DNA from: Novosphingobium sp. Leaf2
GTDB lineage: Bacteria; Pseudomonadota; Alphaproteobacteria; Sphingomonadales; Sphingomonadaceae
Length of the DNA: 64,000 nucleotides
Reading direction: 5' to 3'
Assembly: GCF_001421325.1 (NCBI RefSeq)
Contig: NZ_LMJY01000012.1
Span: 372,001 to 436,000 of the forward strand
Below, piece after piece: positions 41,713 to 50,685 of this stretch. Each line of letters opens with the position of its first letter. Position 1 is the stretch's first letter. The notes under the pieces are model-generated. The model ran no database searches. It was given only the letters and a program-made list of their open reading frames with translations, and was not told the origin of the DNA. Both the position numbers and the translations under genes were made by a program.

Positions 41713-42040
41713 GGTTCGTAAACACCCTTATGTTGTTGTGTTTTACGCCCATCCTGCGGCCAGCGTGCCGAACCATTGCTGCATGGCAGGTCCGTTTCGC
41801 GCCGACATGCTACGATTACGTTTCCCGCTTGTCTCTTTACTTGCGGATCAGTTACGAAACATTGCTGGCGCACTCGGCGCCGAGGTGTTGTTGCATTGCA
41901 ACACAGCCGAGATAGCTGACCGACTGGCGGTGATGCGCATCACCGCCTTGCCACATGGCAAGGCCGCACCGGGAGGAACACGTATGGCGTTCCGCCCGGT
42001 GCGCTAACCCTTGACCTGCAGCCGGCCCGGCCCGCGTAGC
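41713..42040. other. Gene-free region with inverted-repeat cluster
   Basis: 328 bases between the TorF-type porin start and the SulP gene end. The porin promoter should lie in the left part. From 41873 on it is filled with perfect inverted repeats, listed as a separate feature. No open frame there looks like a gene. Confidence 0.6.
41873..42003. repeat. Cluster of five adjacent inverted repeats
   Basis: In 131 bases: a 12-base palindrome (41873-41884); a 15-base odd palindrome (41889-41903), also foldable as a 6-bp stem 41885-41890 with 41899-41904; a 22-base perfect palindrome (41926-41947); a 9-bp stem with two-base centre (41945-41953 with 41956-41964); and a 9-bp stem 41965-41973 with 41995-42003 enclosing a further GGAAC/GTTCC pair. 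The last resembles a terminator stem for the SulP gene but lacks a T-run. Candidate structured RNA or protein-binding array. Confidence 0.7.
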
Positions 42041-43579
42041 TCAGGCGGGCAGAGGCAAAGGCCGCAGGATCGCCGCCGGTCCGGTAACCCGGTCGCTTTC
42101 ACCGCCCAGCCGACGCCGGCTGATCCATTCGGACAGCGTTTCGGCGGTAGTATGATCCATCGCCTTGACGCGATCCAGATCGAGGTGGACAGGCCGGTTG
42201 GCAGGCTGCTTTTCCAGCACCGCGTTAAGCCGGGTAAGCCCCACGAATGTGGCCGCGCCGGTCAGCGCCACGCGGGTGGCATCGCCCTCGTCATGCTCGT
42301 GCACCTTCAGGCGCAAGTGGCGCGCGTGCGGCAGCAGTTCCACCACCGACAGTGCCAGGCCGACCAGCACCCCGGTCAGAAGATCGGTGGTCACCACCAG
42401 CACGAACGTCACCGCCCAGATCGCGGCGGGCAACGGCCCGTGCGCCTTGAACAGGTGCGTCACGTGCTTGAGGCTGACGAGCCGCCAGCCGGTGACGACC
42501 AGAATGCCGCCCAGCGCCGCCATCGGCACTTCGCGCAGCAGCCACGGCAGCAGCGCCACGAAGCCCAGTATCCAGGCGCCGTGCAGGATCGTGGAAAGAC
42601 GGGTCTGCGCCCCCGCCTGCACGTTGGCGGACGAGCGCACGATCACGCCGGTCATCGGCAAGGCGCCGAACAGGCCGCACAGCAGGTTGCCGATGCCTTG
42701 CGCGCGCAGTTCCTTGTCGTATTTGGTGCGCACGCCGTTGTGCATGCGATCAACGGCAGCGGCGGACAGCAACGTCTCCGCGCTGGCGATGAAGGCGATG
42801 GCCAGCGCCGCCACCAGCAGCGCGGGGTTCGCCAGCGGCGCGAACCAGGCAAGGCTGGTGGGCATGGCGAACGCTGCGGCGATGGAGGTCGGCACCTGAA
42901 TGCGCGCGACATCGAGCCCCAGCCCCCAGGCGGCGGCTGTCGCGGCCAGAACACCCAGCAGCGCGCCGGGCACCAGCGTCAGCGAGCGGGGCCGCAGCTT
43001 TTCCCAGCCGAGCATGACCACGATCGTCAGAACGCCGATCAGCAGCGCCATTTCAGTGGCGGCGGCATTGGAGAAATCGAGCCCGAAGACACGGCCCGGC
43101 ATCGCCGCCAGGTTCTGCAGGCCGCTGGACATGGGCTTGGCGTCGAACAGGATATGGAACTGGCCGATGACGATCAGCGCGCCGATCCCGGCCAGCATGC
43201 CGTGCACCACCGCCGGGCTGATCGCACGGAACAGGCCGCCCAGCTTCAAGGCGCCGGCCAACAGCTGGAGCAGGCCAGCCAACAGCAGAACGGGCCCCAG
43301 CGCCTGGAGCCCGTTCTCACGCACGAATTCGAAAACGATGACAGCAAGGCCCGCCGCCGGCCCGCTGACCTGCAGCGGCGAGCCGGCAAGCAATCCCACC
43401 ACCAGACCACCGATGATGCCGGTAACCAGCCCCTTTTCGGGCGGCACACCGGACGCGATGGCGATCCCCATGCACAGCGGCATGGCGACCAGGAAGACGA
43501 CGATCGACGCCGTTAAATCCCGGCCGAAGTGAGCGAAGATCCCCCGGCGCTCTTCGCCCATTGCGGTGGAAGCGGTCAT
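42041..43579 (-). CDS. SulP-family anion transporter (probable bicarbonate/sulfate)
   Basis: 512 residues. Begins with a cytosolic helix then ~10-12 TM segments (FGRDLTASIVVFLVAMPLCMGIAIASG) and ends with a STAS-like domain (about 425-500; NAVLEKQPANRPVHLDLDRVKAMDHTT). Its start overlaps the upstream beta-carbonic anhydrase by 4 bases, so transport of bicarbonate coupled to CO2 hydration is the best inference; sulfate is the alternative. Overlap ATGA implies translational coupling. Confidence 0.9.
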   Translation of the reverse strand: MTASTAMGEERRGIFAHFGRDLTASIVVFLVAMPLCMGIAIASGVPPEKGLVTGIIGGLVVGLLAGSPLQVSGPAAGLAVIVFEFVRENGLQALGPVLLLAGLLQLLAGALKLGGLFRAISPAVVHGMLAGIGALIVIGQFHILFDAKPMSSGLQNLAAMPGRVFGLDFSNAAATEMALLIGVLTIVVMLGWEKLRPRSLTLVPGALLGVLAATAAAWGLGLDVARIQVPTSIAAAFAMPTSLAWFAPLANPALLVAALAIAFIASAETLLSAAAVDRMHNGVRTKYDKELRAQGIGNLLCGLFGALPMTGVIVRSSANVQAGAQTRLSTILHGAWILGFVALLPWLLREVPMAALGGILVVTGWRLVSLKHVTHLFKAHGPLPAAIWAVTFVLVVTTDLLTGVLVGLALSVVELLPHARHLRLKVHEHDEGDATRVALTGAATFVGLTRLNAVLEKQPANRPVHLDLDRVKAMDHTTAETLSEWISRRRLGGESDRVTGPAAILRPLPLPA

Positions 43580-44295
43580 TCGGCCGCTTCGGCGTATTCT
43601 GTGGCGAAGCGGGCGCGCGGAGCCAAGGCCACGGGCAGATCGCGGTCTTCACGCAGCACCACGAATTCGCCGGTTTCGCCGTTCAGGCCGAGCACCTGCC
43701 CTGCGTGAATATCGACGAACCAGCCGTGCAGCGTGATTTCGCCGCGCGCGATGCCGGCGGCAACCGACGGATGCGTGCGCAAGTGGCTGATCTGGGCGAT
43801 GATGTTTTCCAGGCTGATGGCGCGCACGCGCTCCTTGCCGTCGAGATGCGCATGGCAGCTACTGACGATCTGCTCGGCGGCAAGGCCGTGCTTGAGCCAC
43901 GCGGCCACGTTGGGCATGGCTTCAAGGCCGGTGGGATCGGACAGCGCCTTCATCGCGCCGCAGTCCGAGTGGCCGCACACGATGATGTCGCGCACGCCCA
44001 GCGCCGCCACGGCGTATTCCACCGTCGAGGTGACACCGCCGTTCAGCGTAGCGTAGGGAGGCACGATGTTGCCGGCGTTGCGGCATACGAACAGGTCGCC
44101 CGGGTCTGCCTGCATGATCTGCTCGGGCACGATGCGGGAATCCGCGCAGGAGATCATCAGCGCCTTGGGCGACTGGCCGTGCGTGGTGAGCTTGTTGAAC
44201 AGTTCGCTGCTGGCGGGGAAAAGCGTCTTTTCGAAGTTGAAGACGCGGCCGATGAGTTCGTTCACGTTGATCACCTTTTCTGTTGCAGTGCCCAT
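43576..44295 (-). CDS. can: Beta-class carbonic anhydrase
   Basis: 239 residues from ATG 44295 (MGTATEKVINVNELIG). Zinc-site motifs: ISCADSRIVPEQI (Cys, Asp/Arg dyad) and CGHSDCGAM (His, Cys). It interconverts CO2 and bicarbonate in the cytoplasm, reversible hydration supplying bicarbonate to carboxylases. It is the first gene of a two-gene operon with the SulP transporter. Confidence 0.94.
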   Translation of the reverse strand: MGTATEKVINVNELIGRVFNFEKTLFPASSELFNKLTTHGQSPKALMISCADSRIVPEQIMQADPGDLFVCRNAGNIVPPYATLNGGVTSTVEYAVAALGVRDIIVCGHSDCGAMKALSDPTGLEAMPNVAAWLKHGLAAEQIVSSCHAHLDGKERVRAISLENIIAQISHLRTHPSVAAGIARGEITLHGWFVDIHAGQVLGLNGETGEFVVLREDRDLPVALAPRARFATEYAEAAE

Positions 44296-44411
44296 CGACC
44301 AAGTAGGCCTTGGGCTCACAGGAGAAGGTAAGTGGCGCGCTTGTCAGCCATCGTGCGCCGGTGTTACGAAAGTTTGCTGCGATGCGGCACGCCGACCCCG
44401 CGCCTACACGC

Positions 44412-45740
44412 TCAGCCGGGCAGTAGCGGCAGGCGGATCGTGGCGCGCAGGCCGCCTTCGGGCCGGTTGCGCAAGTCCAGGGTGCCGTTCTCCATGCGCA
44501 CCGCCTTGCGCACGATCGGGAGCCCCAGCCCCATCCCCGCGGTATCGCGCGCGCGCGCCGTATCGAGCCGCACGAACGGTTGCAGCGCGTCCGTGATCCG
44601 GTCGTCCGGTATGCCAGGCCCGTTGTCCTCCACCACGATCTCCGCCGCGCCGCCGTCCTTGCGCACGGTGACGTGGGCGCTGCCGCCGTAATGGATTGCG
44701 TTCTCGATAAGGTTCGACAGCGCGCGGCGGATCGGCACCGGGCGCACCACCAGTTCCAGGCTGGAGACGCCGGAATAGGTGGCGCTCGCCCCGTGATCGG
44801 CGGCGGTGTCCACCAGCGTTTCGGCCATCACCGCGATGTCGATCCGCTCGGCGGGGATCGAGCGGCCATCGCTATCGACATAGGCCTGGATCGAATCGAG
44901 CAGGTTGCGCATCTCGTCGATGTCGTGGTTCAGCCCCTCGCGCACCTCGGGATCGACGCTTTCATCGTCCAGCCGCAAGCGCATGCGCGACAGCGGGGTC
45001 TTGAGATCATGGCCGATCGCCAGCATCGTTTGCGTGCGGTCCACCAGCGACTGGTGGATACGCTCCTGCATGGCGTTCAGCGCACGGATCAGTTCGCGCA
45101 GTTCGTCAGGCCCGCGTTCGGGCACCAGACGCGGCGGGCCGGAGCCCAGGTGGCGCGTGGCGCCGATCAGGGCGCGCAAGGGGCGCAAAGTGGTGCGCAC
45201 CAACACCCAGGCCAGCGCGACCAGCAGCAATGTCGGCAGCACCAGGCTGGCGATGCGCCCGGCGGTCAGCTTCCAGGCGGCGTTGGCATGGGTATGGAAC
45301 CGTACCAGACTGCGGTCCGCCAGACGGAACGAACCGCCGATGTTGCCTTTGCCGGGCAGTTCCTCAAGGTGCAGTTCCACGTCGGCAAGGGCCAGTTCCG
45401 GGGCGGCTTCCACCACTTGTGCGCGCAAGTTGGACAGCCCCAGCGTACCGCGCCGCCGATCGCCGGGCGGCATCCAGTCAAGCGTGAAGCGGTCCGTGCT
45501 CAGCGCATTGGCTATGTCGTCCCTCTCGGCAGATGGCACGCGTTCGATGGTGCGGCGCGCGAGGACGAGGTTCTCGGCGATGCGCTCGGCATCATCGCGG
45601 TTGAGTTCGAACGAATTGACCCGCTCGAACACGAAGGAATTGGCGGCAAATTCGACCAGCACCACCAGCAGCAGCACCGCCAGCAGCCGCTCGGGCAGGC
45701 CCATCCGCCGAAACAGGGCGACGAGCCTGCCTGCCATCAA
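44412..45740 (-). CDS. Sensor histidine kinase, EnvZ-like
   Basis: 442 residues. TM1 about 18-38, periplasmic domain of ~125 residues, TM2 about 160-182, HAMP, dimerisation/phosphoacceptor helix AIGHDLKTPLSRMRLRLDDE (phospho-His in GHDLKTP), then ATPase boxes NLIENAIHYGG, VEDNGPGIPD and TAGMGLGLPIVRKAVRMENG (in part). It matches the EnvZ/RstB group. Overlaps the response-regulator gene by 4 bases, forming a two-component system of unknown stimulus. Confidence 0.93.
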   Translation of the reverse strand: MMAGRLVALFRRMGLPERLLAVLLLVVLVEFAANSFVFERVNSFELNRDDAERIAENLVLARRTIERVPSAERDDIANALSTDRFTLDWMPPGDRRRGTLGLSNLRAQVVEAAPELALADVELHLEELPGKGNIGGSFRLADRSLVRFHTHANAAWKLTAGRIASLVLPTLLLVALAWVLVRTTLRPLRALIGATRHLGSGPPRLVPERGPDELRELIRALNAMQERIHQSLVDRTQTMLAIGHDLKTPLSRMRLRLDDESVDPEVREGLNHDIDEMRNLLDSIQAYVDSDGRSIPAERIDIAVMAETLVDTAADHGASATYSGVSSLELVVRPVPIRRALSNLIENAIHYGGSAHVTVRKDGGAAEIVVEDNGPGIPDDRITDALQPFVRLDTARARDTAGMGLGLPIVRKAVRMENGTLDLRNRPEGGLRATIRLPLLPG

Positions 45741-46465
45741 GCGCGGGTCACTTCCGCCTTGAACATGTAGCCGACGCCGCGAACCGTGACGATCGGGGAT
45801 TCGCTGCCTTCGGCCTGCAGCTTGCGGCGCAGGCGACTGACCAGCACGTCGATCGAACGGTCCGAACTGTCCCCGATGCGCGAGCGTGACAGCTCCATCA
45901 GCCGTTCCCGGCCCAGCACGCGCTGCGGATAGCCCAGGAACGTGGACAGCAGATCGAATTCCGCGCCGGTCAGATCGACAATGGCGCCGCTGGGCGAGCG
46001 CAGTTCGCGCCGGGCCATCGACACCTGCCAGCCTTCGAAATGCACTGCGTCAGGCGCGCGGGTTTCCGCCATCGGCTCGCTCGACGAATCGAGCCCGCCG
46101 CCCCGGCGCAGCACGGCGCTGACGCGCGCGGCCAGTTCGCGGGTGCTGAACGGCTTGGCGAGGTAATCGTCGGCCCCCAGTTCGAGGCCAAGCACGCGGT
46201 CTTCCTCACTGCTGCGGGCGCTGACGAAGATGATCGGCACGTCGCTTTCGCGGCGCAATTTGCGGAACAGGTCGAAGCCGCTGGTGCCGGGTAGCATGAT
46301 GTCGAGCACCACCAGGTTCACCGTCGCCTCGCGCAGCGTCACCCACATTTCCGCGCCGGTGGCGGCGGTGAGCACGTTGAAGCCGCTTTGCCGCAGGGCA
46401 CGCGCGGTCAGCGTGCGAAGGGCGCCGTCGTCTTCGACGAGCAATATGGTGGGGGGCGTGTTCAT
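45737..46465 (-). CDS. OmpR-family response regulator
   Basis: 242 residues from ATG 46465 (MNTPPTILLVEDDGALR). Receiver domain with acidic pair ED, phospho-Asp in NLVVLDIMLPG, Thr/Ser in IIFVSARSSEED and Lys in DYLAKPF; then a winged helix (VDLTGAEFDLLSTFLGYPQRVLGRERLM, partly) ending VRGVGYMFKAE. It is partner of the overlapping histidine kinase. Regulon unknown. Confidence 0.94.
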   Translation of the reverse strand: MNTPPTILLVEDDGALRTLTARALRQSGFNVLTAATGAEMWVTLREATVNLVVLDIMLPGTSGFDLFRKLRRESDVPIIFVSARSSEEDRVLGLELGADDYLAKPFSTRELAARVSAVLRRGGGLDSSSEPMAETRAPDAVHFEGWQVSMARRELRSPSGAIVDLTGAEFDLLSTFLGYPQRVLGRERLMELSRSRIGDSSDRSIDVLVSRLRRKLQAEGSESPIVTVRGVGYMFKAEVTRA

Positions 46466-46627
46466 GACGTCTGTCGGAAGTCTATAGCGGGACGTTGCGG
46501 TCATCGAGATGAGCTTGTTCCTTGTTCTATAGGCAAACGGCGCGATCAGGCAAATCGCGCCGCGAGAAATGCGGAAACCGATGCCGACGCACGGCTGCGC
46601 CGGGATCAGGTGCCGCGATCGGAAGGG

Positions 46628-46900
46628 TTACTGCGCGCGCGGCGCGGCCTTGAGGTCAGCCTCGGCCACCGCAACGGCCTGATCGTCAGCCTGCTCGGCC
46701 TGAACGATCAGGTGGCGGCAAGCGCGGCCCTTCATGGGATCGGGATGACAGGCCACGGGTGCGGAGGCGCGGGCAGCGGCGCGTGCGGGCGTGGCGTGGC
46801 CCTTGGATGCCGTCACGGACTCACCGGCATAAGCGGCAGTGCCCGGTGCGGCGGGGGTGGACAACGTGGCAAGGGCAAGAACGGCGGCGGAAATAAACAT
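46628..46900 (-). CDS. Small secreted Cys-pair protein, unknown
   Basis: 90 residues from ATG 46900, with GGAG six bases upstream. Sec signal peptide (MFISAAVLALATLSTPAAPG). The mature part has two Cys 11 residues apart (VACHPDPMKGRACRHL) and an Ala/Glu-rich tail. Not recognised; a periplasmic protein with one disulfide is inferred. Upstream of the two-component genes on the same strand. Confidence 0.6.
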   Translation of the reverse strand: MFISAAVLALATLSTPAAPGTAAYAGESVTASKGHATPARAAARASAPVACHPDPMKGRACRHLIVQAEQADDQAVAVAEADLKAAPRAQ

Positions 46901-47153
46901 GGGTTTCTCCAATCGGGCAATCTATTGAAAACTAGAGTGGGGGCCGCGCGTGTCGCATCTTGGGCGTGATGGTTACGAAATGTTGCCAGCGCGGCTCCCA
47001 GCAACATTCATATAACTTCATGCAAACATGAACGGAGTCTGCCAAACCTGCACTGACCCGGTTCAGGCTGGCTGCCGTAGAAAAGGCTCAACACGTTGAA
47101 GACGGCCATCGCCGCTTCAACCCGGACACAGATGTGCAAGGAGCCATGTTGCC

Positions 47154-47516
47154 ATGAACCTGATCAAGAAAAGCGCGATCGCCGCCGGTCTTGCCGCCAC
47201 GGCCCTTACCGGGACCGTAGCCTCCACGCCGGCCATGGCGCGCGACTGGCATCGCGGCCACGACAACACTGCCGCCGTGGCCATCGGCGCGGGCATCCTG
47301 GGGCTGGCGGTCGGCGCAATCGCCGCATCCGCCAACGACCGGGGCCGGTATTACGACCGCGACCGGGTGGTCACGTATCGCGAGGGCTATTACCGGGACG
47401 GATACGACCGCCGCCATGAGCGCGACGCTTACGACCGTCGCTACGACGCCTATCGCGGCGAAGCCTATGGCCGCGACTATGACTACAACCGGGGCGGCTA
47501 TGGCTGGGGCTACTGA
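47154..47516 (+). CDS. Secreted Tyr/Arg-rich glycine-zipper protein (first of a pair)
   Basis: 120 residues. Signal peptide ends TPAMA; a short hydrophobic glycine-zipper segment (AIGAGILGLAVGAIAASA, about 43-60) is followed by a tail in which Tyr, Arg, Asp and Gly make up most of the sequence (YYDRDR, YYRDGYDRRHERDAYDRRYD, partly). Shares the GAGxLGLAVGA core and the YYDRDR motif with the gene at 47753. Likely periplasmic or outer-membrane associated; function unknown. Confidence 0.75.
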   Translation: MNLIKKSAIAAGLAATALTGTVASTPAMARDWHRGHDNTAAVAIGAGILGLAVGAIAASANDRGRYYDRDRVVTYREGYYRDGYDRRHERDAYDRRYDAYRGEAYGRDYDYNRGGYGWGY

Positions 47517-47564
47517 CGCCGCCCTGCGCGAGGCCCGGGTTTGATCCCCTGACCCGGCGCGCGA

Positions 47565-47595
47565 GACGCCCGGCCGCTCCTCCTGGCCGGGCGTC
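47565..47595 (+). terminator. Hairpin after first Tyr/Arg-rich gene
   Basis: Perfect 11-bp GC-rich stem (47565-47575 with 47585-47595) and 9-base loop, about 50 bases past the stop. No proper T-run, so termination is only probable. Confidence 0.5.
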
Positions 47596-47752
47596 GTTCG
47601 CAATCCGGCGACACTGCGCAACGGCTTGTCGCAAGCCGGGTATGCAGGCTTCAAAATTCACTCGTCGTTCAGTCCGAAAATCCTACCTCTTTCAGTAACG
47701 CGCCCACCGCAACCGCCGTTACCCGGTTGGCCGGACAAGGGAGTATAGTGAC

Positions 47753-48214
47753 ATGAAGATATTGAATTCGTTTGGAAAGAAACTGGCCCTTGGAGCTGCG
47801 TTGACGGCTTCGGTACTGGCCGCGGCTTCTCCCGCACAGGCGCAGCGCTGGTACGGGCACTCCTATCACCGGGGCGGTGATGGTGCGGCGATCCCAGTCG
47901 GCGCAGGCGTACTTGGCTTGGCTGTCGGCGCGGCCTTGGCGGACCGCAGCGACCGCTATTATTACGACCGCGATCGCTGGGAATCGCGCCGGTACGTGAC
48001 CGTGGTGGATCGCCCCGGCTATTATTATTACTACGACGGGTATCCCGGCCGCTATTATCAGGACCGGTATTACGACCGCTACTACGCACCCTACTATCGT
48101 GAGCGTTGGGGCCGTCCCGGCTGGCGCGATGGCGGTTGGGGTCGCGGACCGGGCTGGCGCGGCGATCGCCACTGGCGCGGTGAAGGACGCTATCACCGGG
48201 ATTGGCGCCGCTAA
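47753..48214 (+). CDS. Secreted Tyr/Arg-rich glycine-zipper protein (second of a pair)
   Basis: 153 residues. Signal peptide ends SPAQAQ; the glycine-zipper GAGVLGLAVGAALAD matches the upstream paralogue, then a long tail built from YYYDRDR, YYYYYDG, YYQDRYYDRYY and finally Trp/Arg/Gly units (WRGDRHWRGEGRYHRDWRR). Very unusual composition. Probable envelope protein; no known catalytic motif. Followed by a strong terminator. Confidence 0.75.
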   Translation: MKILNSFGKKLALGAALTASVLAAASPAQAQRWYGHSYHRGGDGAAIPVGAGVLGLAVGAALADRSDRYYYDRDRWESRRYVTVVDRPGYYYYYDGYPGRYYQDRYYDRYYAPYYRERWGRPGWRDGGWGRGPGWRGDRHWRGEGRYHRDWRR

Positions 48215-48263
48215 GGTCTATGTCCTGACCCACGCGGCCAACGATACCAATGCATAATCGCTT

Positions 48264-48296
48264 GCGGGCCGGCGGATCATCGCCGGCCCGCATTTT
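48264..48296 (+). terminator. Terminator after second Tyr/Arg-rich gene
   Basis: Perfect 11-bp stem (48264-48274 with 48281-48291) with a 6-base loop followed by ATTTT, 50 bases after the stop. Confidence 0.75.
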
Positions 48297-48383
48297 GCGC
48301 GGCAAAGCGCATTACCGGGGTTCCACGCGCGCCCACCAAGCCCACTCGCCAAGCGCCTCCGAGGCGGCTAAGGGCAGCCCATC

Positions 48384-49535
48384 ATGGATATCGCCGACCT
48401 GCGCATCGCCCTGTTTTCGGGCAACTACAATTACGTGCGCGACGGCGCGAACCAGGCGCTGAACCGTCTTGTGGGCTACCTGCTGCGCCAGGGCGCGCAA
48501 GTGCGAGTCTATGCGCCAACCGTGAAAAATCCCGCGTTCGAGCCGACCGGCGATCTGGTCAGCGTGCATTCGGTGGCTTTTCCCAACCGTCCGGAATACC
48601 GCATCCCGCTGTCCTTCATCGGCAAGGCGGGCCGCGATCTCGCCGCGTTTGCCCCCAATGTGGTGCACGTCTCCTCGCCCGATCCGGTGGGCCACCGCGC
48701 CGTATCCTGGGCGCGGCGGCGCAATCTGCCGGTGCTGGCTTCCGTCCACACCCGGTTCGAGACATACCTGCGCTACTACAACATGGCCTGGGGCGAGCCG
48801 CTGATCGAGGCGATGCTGCGCCGCTTCTACCGCCGCTGCGATGCGCTGGTCGCCCCGTCCGAAAGCATGGCGCAACTGCTGCGCCAGCAGCGCATGAACT
48901 ACGACGTGTCGATCTGGTCGCGCGGGGTGGACCATGACGTGTTCAACCCCGGTCGCCGCGATCTGGACTGGCGGCGCAGCCACGGCATCGCCGACGGCGA
49001 CGTTGCCGTGGGCTTTCTGGGCCGGCTCGTCATGGAAAAGGGGCTGGACGTCTTTTCCGACACGCTGGACGAACTGCGCCGGCGCGGCGTGGCGCACAAG
49101 GTGCTGGTGATCGGCGAAGGCCCGGCGCGCGAATGGTTCGAGGAACGCCTGCCCGGCGCGTCCTTCGTAGGCTTTCAGGGCGGTGCCGACCTTGGCCGCG
49201 CGGTCGCCTCGATGGACGTGCTGTTCAACCCGTCTGTCACCGAAACCTTCGGCAACGTCACGCTGGAGGCGATGGCCTGCGGCCTGCCCGTCGTCGCCGC
49301 CGCCGCCACCGGCAGCCAGAGCCTGGTGGACGACACAGTTTCGGGCCGCCTCGTCCCGCCCGGCGCCGTCCACCACTTCGCCGAAGCCCTGCGCCGCTAC
49401 ATCGGCGAGCCGGACTTGCGCCGCGCCCACGGCGAAGCCGGCATGGCCCGCGCCGCCGAATTCAGCTGGGACCGCATCAACCACGCGGTGGCCGACACGT
49501 ACGTGCGGCTGGTGCGGCAAAAAGCGCGGGGCTGA
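48384..49535 (+). CDS. GT4-family glycosyltransferase
   Basis: 383 residues. GT-B fold: N-terminal part with FSGNYNYVRDGANQALNRLV; DPVGHRAVSWARRRNLPVLASVHTRFETYLRYY is the acceptor side; the C-terminal part has FLGRLVMEKGLDVF and the EX7E motif around ETFGNVTLEAMACGLPVVA. It resembles GDP-mannose-dependent alpha-mannosyltransferases and SqdX-like sulfoquinovosyltransferases; the lipid or glycan acceptor cannot be fixed from sequence. Confidence 0.9.
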   Translation: MDIADLRIALFSGNYNYVRDGANQALNRLVGYLLRQGAQVRVYAPTVKNPAFEPTGDLVSVHSVAFPNRPEYRIPLSFIGKAGRDLAAFAPNVVHVSSPDPVGHRAVSWARRRNLPVLASVHTRFETYLRYYNMAWGEPLIEAMLRRFYRRCDALVAPSESMAQLLRQQRMNYDVSIWSRGVDHDVFNPGRRDLDWRRSHGIADGDVAVGFLGRLVMEKGLDVFSDTLDELRRRGVAHKVLVIGEGPAREWFEERLPGASFVGFQGGADLGRAVASMDVLFNPSVTETFGNVTLEAMACGLPVVAAAATGSQSLVDDTVSGRLVPPGAVHHFAEALRRYIGEPDLRRAHGEAGMARAAEFSWDRINHAVADTYVRLVRQKARG

Positions 49536-49563
49536 GGGGCTAGGTTGCGGCGGGGCGTAGTGT

Positions 49564-49600
49564 CCGACTTTGGTGGGAAGCGGTCGTTCCTCAAAGTCGG
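49564..49600. repeat. Inverted repeat downstream of glycosyltransferase gene
   Basis: 8-bp perfect arms (49564-49571 with 49593-49600) with a further partial pairing inside, about 30 bases after the stop. Resembles the short palindromic intergenic repeats seen in sphingomonad genomes; copy number elsewhere not checkable. Confidence 0.45.
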
Positions 49601-49627
49601 CAACTGCTCTATGCATCGGCAGTGGCA

Positions 49628-50101
49628 ATGAAGGGCTGGGCGTTGCGAACTTACTTTAAGCGTGTGGGCATAGCGCTTGGCGGGGTGATCGGAGCCGTCA
49701 TGATCGGCATAGCGCTCGATAATGATCTCGGCATACCGTTTGCTACGACGTACCGCATTGCATGCGCCGTTGGGTGCCTCGCATTTATCTTTAAGCTTGG
49801 GAGGGACTATCCCAATGAACGATGGCCCCGCGTTGGGTTCTTCGTTGCCCTATTGGTAAACGTTTTGCTGTTTTTCACTCCGCTGGTGGACCGTCCCGCC
49901 TCGCGCGGAGAACTTATGCTTTTCGCCTTGCCCGATGCGATCGTTGTGCTGGTGGCACTTGTTGCATCATATAAGGTCGTTAATGTTCATCAACGCGCCG
50001 TTCGTCAGCAGATGGTGTTTAGCCTGATTGTAGCGGTAGTTTTCTGCGCCGTTGTTTTTTCGCTGATCCTAATGAACCCGCACGCTTCCAAAGCAGGCTG
50101 A
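49628..50101 (+). CDS. Unknown membrane protein with four to five TM segments
   Basis: 157 residues from ATG 49628 (a GTG two codons earlier is possible). Hydrophobic helices at about 10-28, 38-55, 68-86, 92-110 and 120-145. Not recognised. Base composition slightly more AT-rich than the neighbouring genes. No motif suggests a function. Confidence 0.6.
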   Translation: MKGWALRTYFKRVGIALGGVIGAVMIGIALDNDLGIPFATTYRIACAVGCLAFIFKLGRDYPNERWPRVGFFVALLVNVLLFFTPLVDRPASRGELMLFALPDAIVVLVALVASYKVVNVHQRAVRQQMVFSLIVAVVFCAVVFSLILMNPHASKAG

Positions 50102-50186
50102 TTGGGAATGTCTGCAACTGGGGCGAATGGGGACGTTCCGCTTTCACCCTCCACGATTCACGATTTCAAAGATGATCCGCGCGATT

Positions 50187-50606
50187 CTAGCGCAGCGCGC
50201 CCTCCCCACGCCTCCCCCGCGCAAACCACCACAACCCCGCTGCCACCGGCCAGACCGGCGCCAGGATCGCCACCACCCCCGGCGTCGCTAATCCAGCCGG
50301 AAGCCCCGTTGCCGCCAGCCACGCCAGCGTCAGCGTCCATCCGGCCAGCGACAGCGCGAAGGCCGTCACCGCATGGGGTGAGCGGTCCAGCAGCAGCAGC
50401 GCGCCGACGAGACCCGCGCACGCGCCCAACGCCCACGGAGGCATGATCCATATCGGCATCGAATCCAGCCAGTCGATCGTGTCCGGCGTGGTGGCGGCCA
50501 GGAAGGTGCGATCGCGCGATCCGATCAGGAACGTGTCGAGGCACAGCAGCGCATTCCATGCCACCGCCAGCCAGCTCAACGTTCGGTATCGCCACCCCGT
50601 CGTCAT
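50187..50606 (-). CDS. Unknown four-TM membrane protein
   Basis: 139 residues from ATG 50606 (MTTGWRYRTLSWLAV). Four hydrophobic helices (about 8-28, 55-78, 82-100, 105-125), ending in a basic tail. Trp-rich, not recognised. Divergent from rarA with 79 bases between; possibly a small conserved sphingomonad membrane protein. Confidence 0.65.
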   Translation of the reverse strand: MTTGWRYRTLSWLAVAWNALLCLDTFLIGSRDRTFLAATTPDTIDWLDSMPIWIMPPWALGACAGLVGALLLLDRSPHAVTAFALSLAGWTLTLAWLAATGLPAGLATPGVVAILAPVWPVAAGLWWFARGRRGEGALR

Positions 50607-50685
50607 CGCGCACGCTCCTTCGCCCCTGCCGTAGTGCCGCACGCCAGCCGATGCAATTGCCGGGCGAAGCGCCTAGATAGGCGTC

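Noticed and set aside
42041..42060. A sequence resembling a tRNA B-box/stem (GTAGCTCAGGCGGGCAGAG) near the SulP end.
   Set aside because: The resemblance is limited to a D-arm-like string; acceptor, anticodon and T arms cannot be drawn around it.
50102..50446. A 114-codon Pro/Ala-rich plus-strand frame.
   Set aside because: It mirrors the minus-strand four-TM protein gene and looks like non-coding translation.
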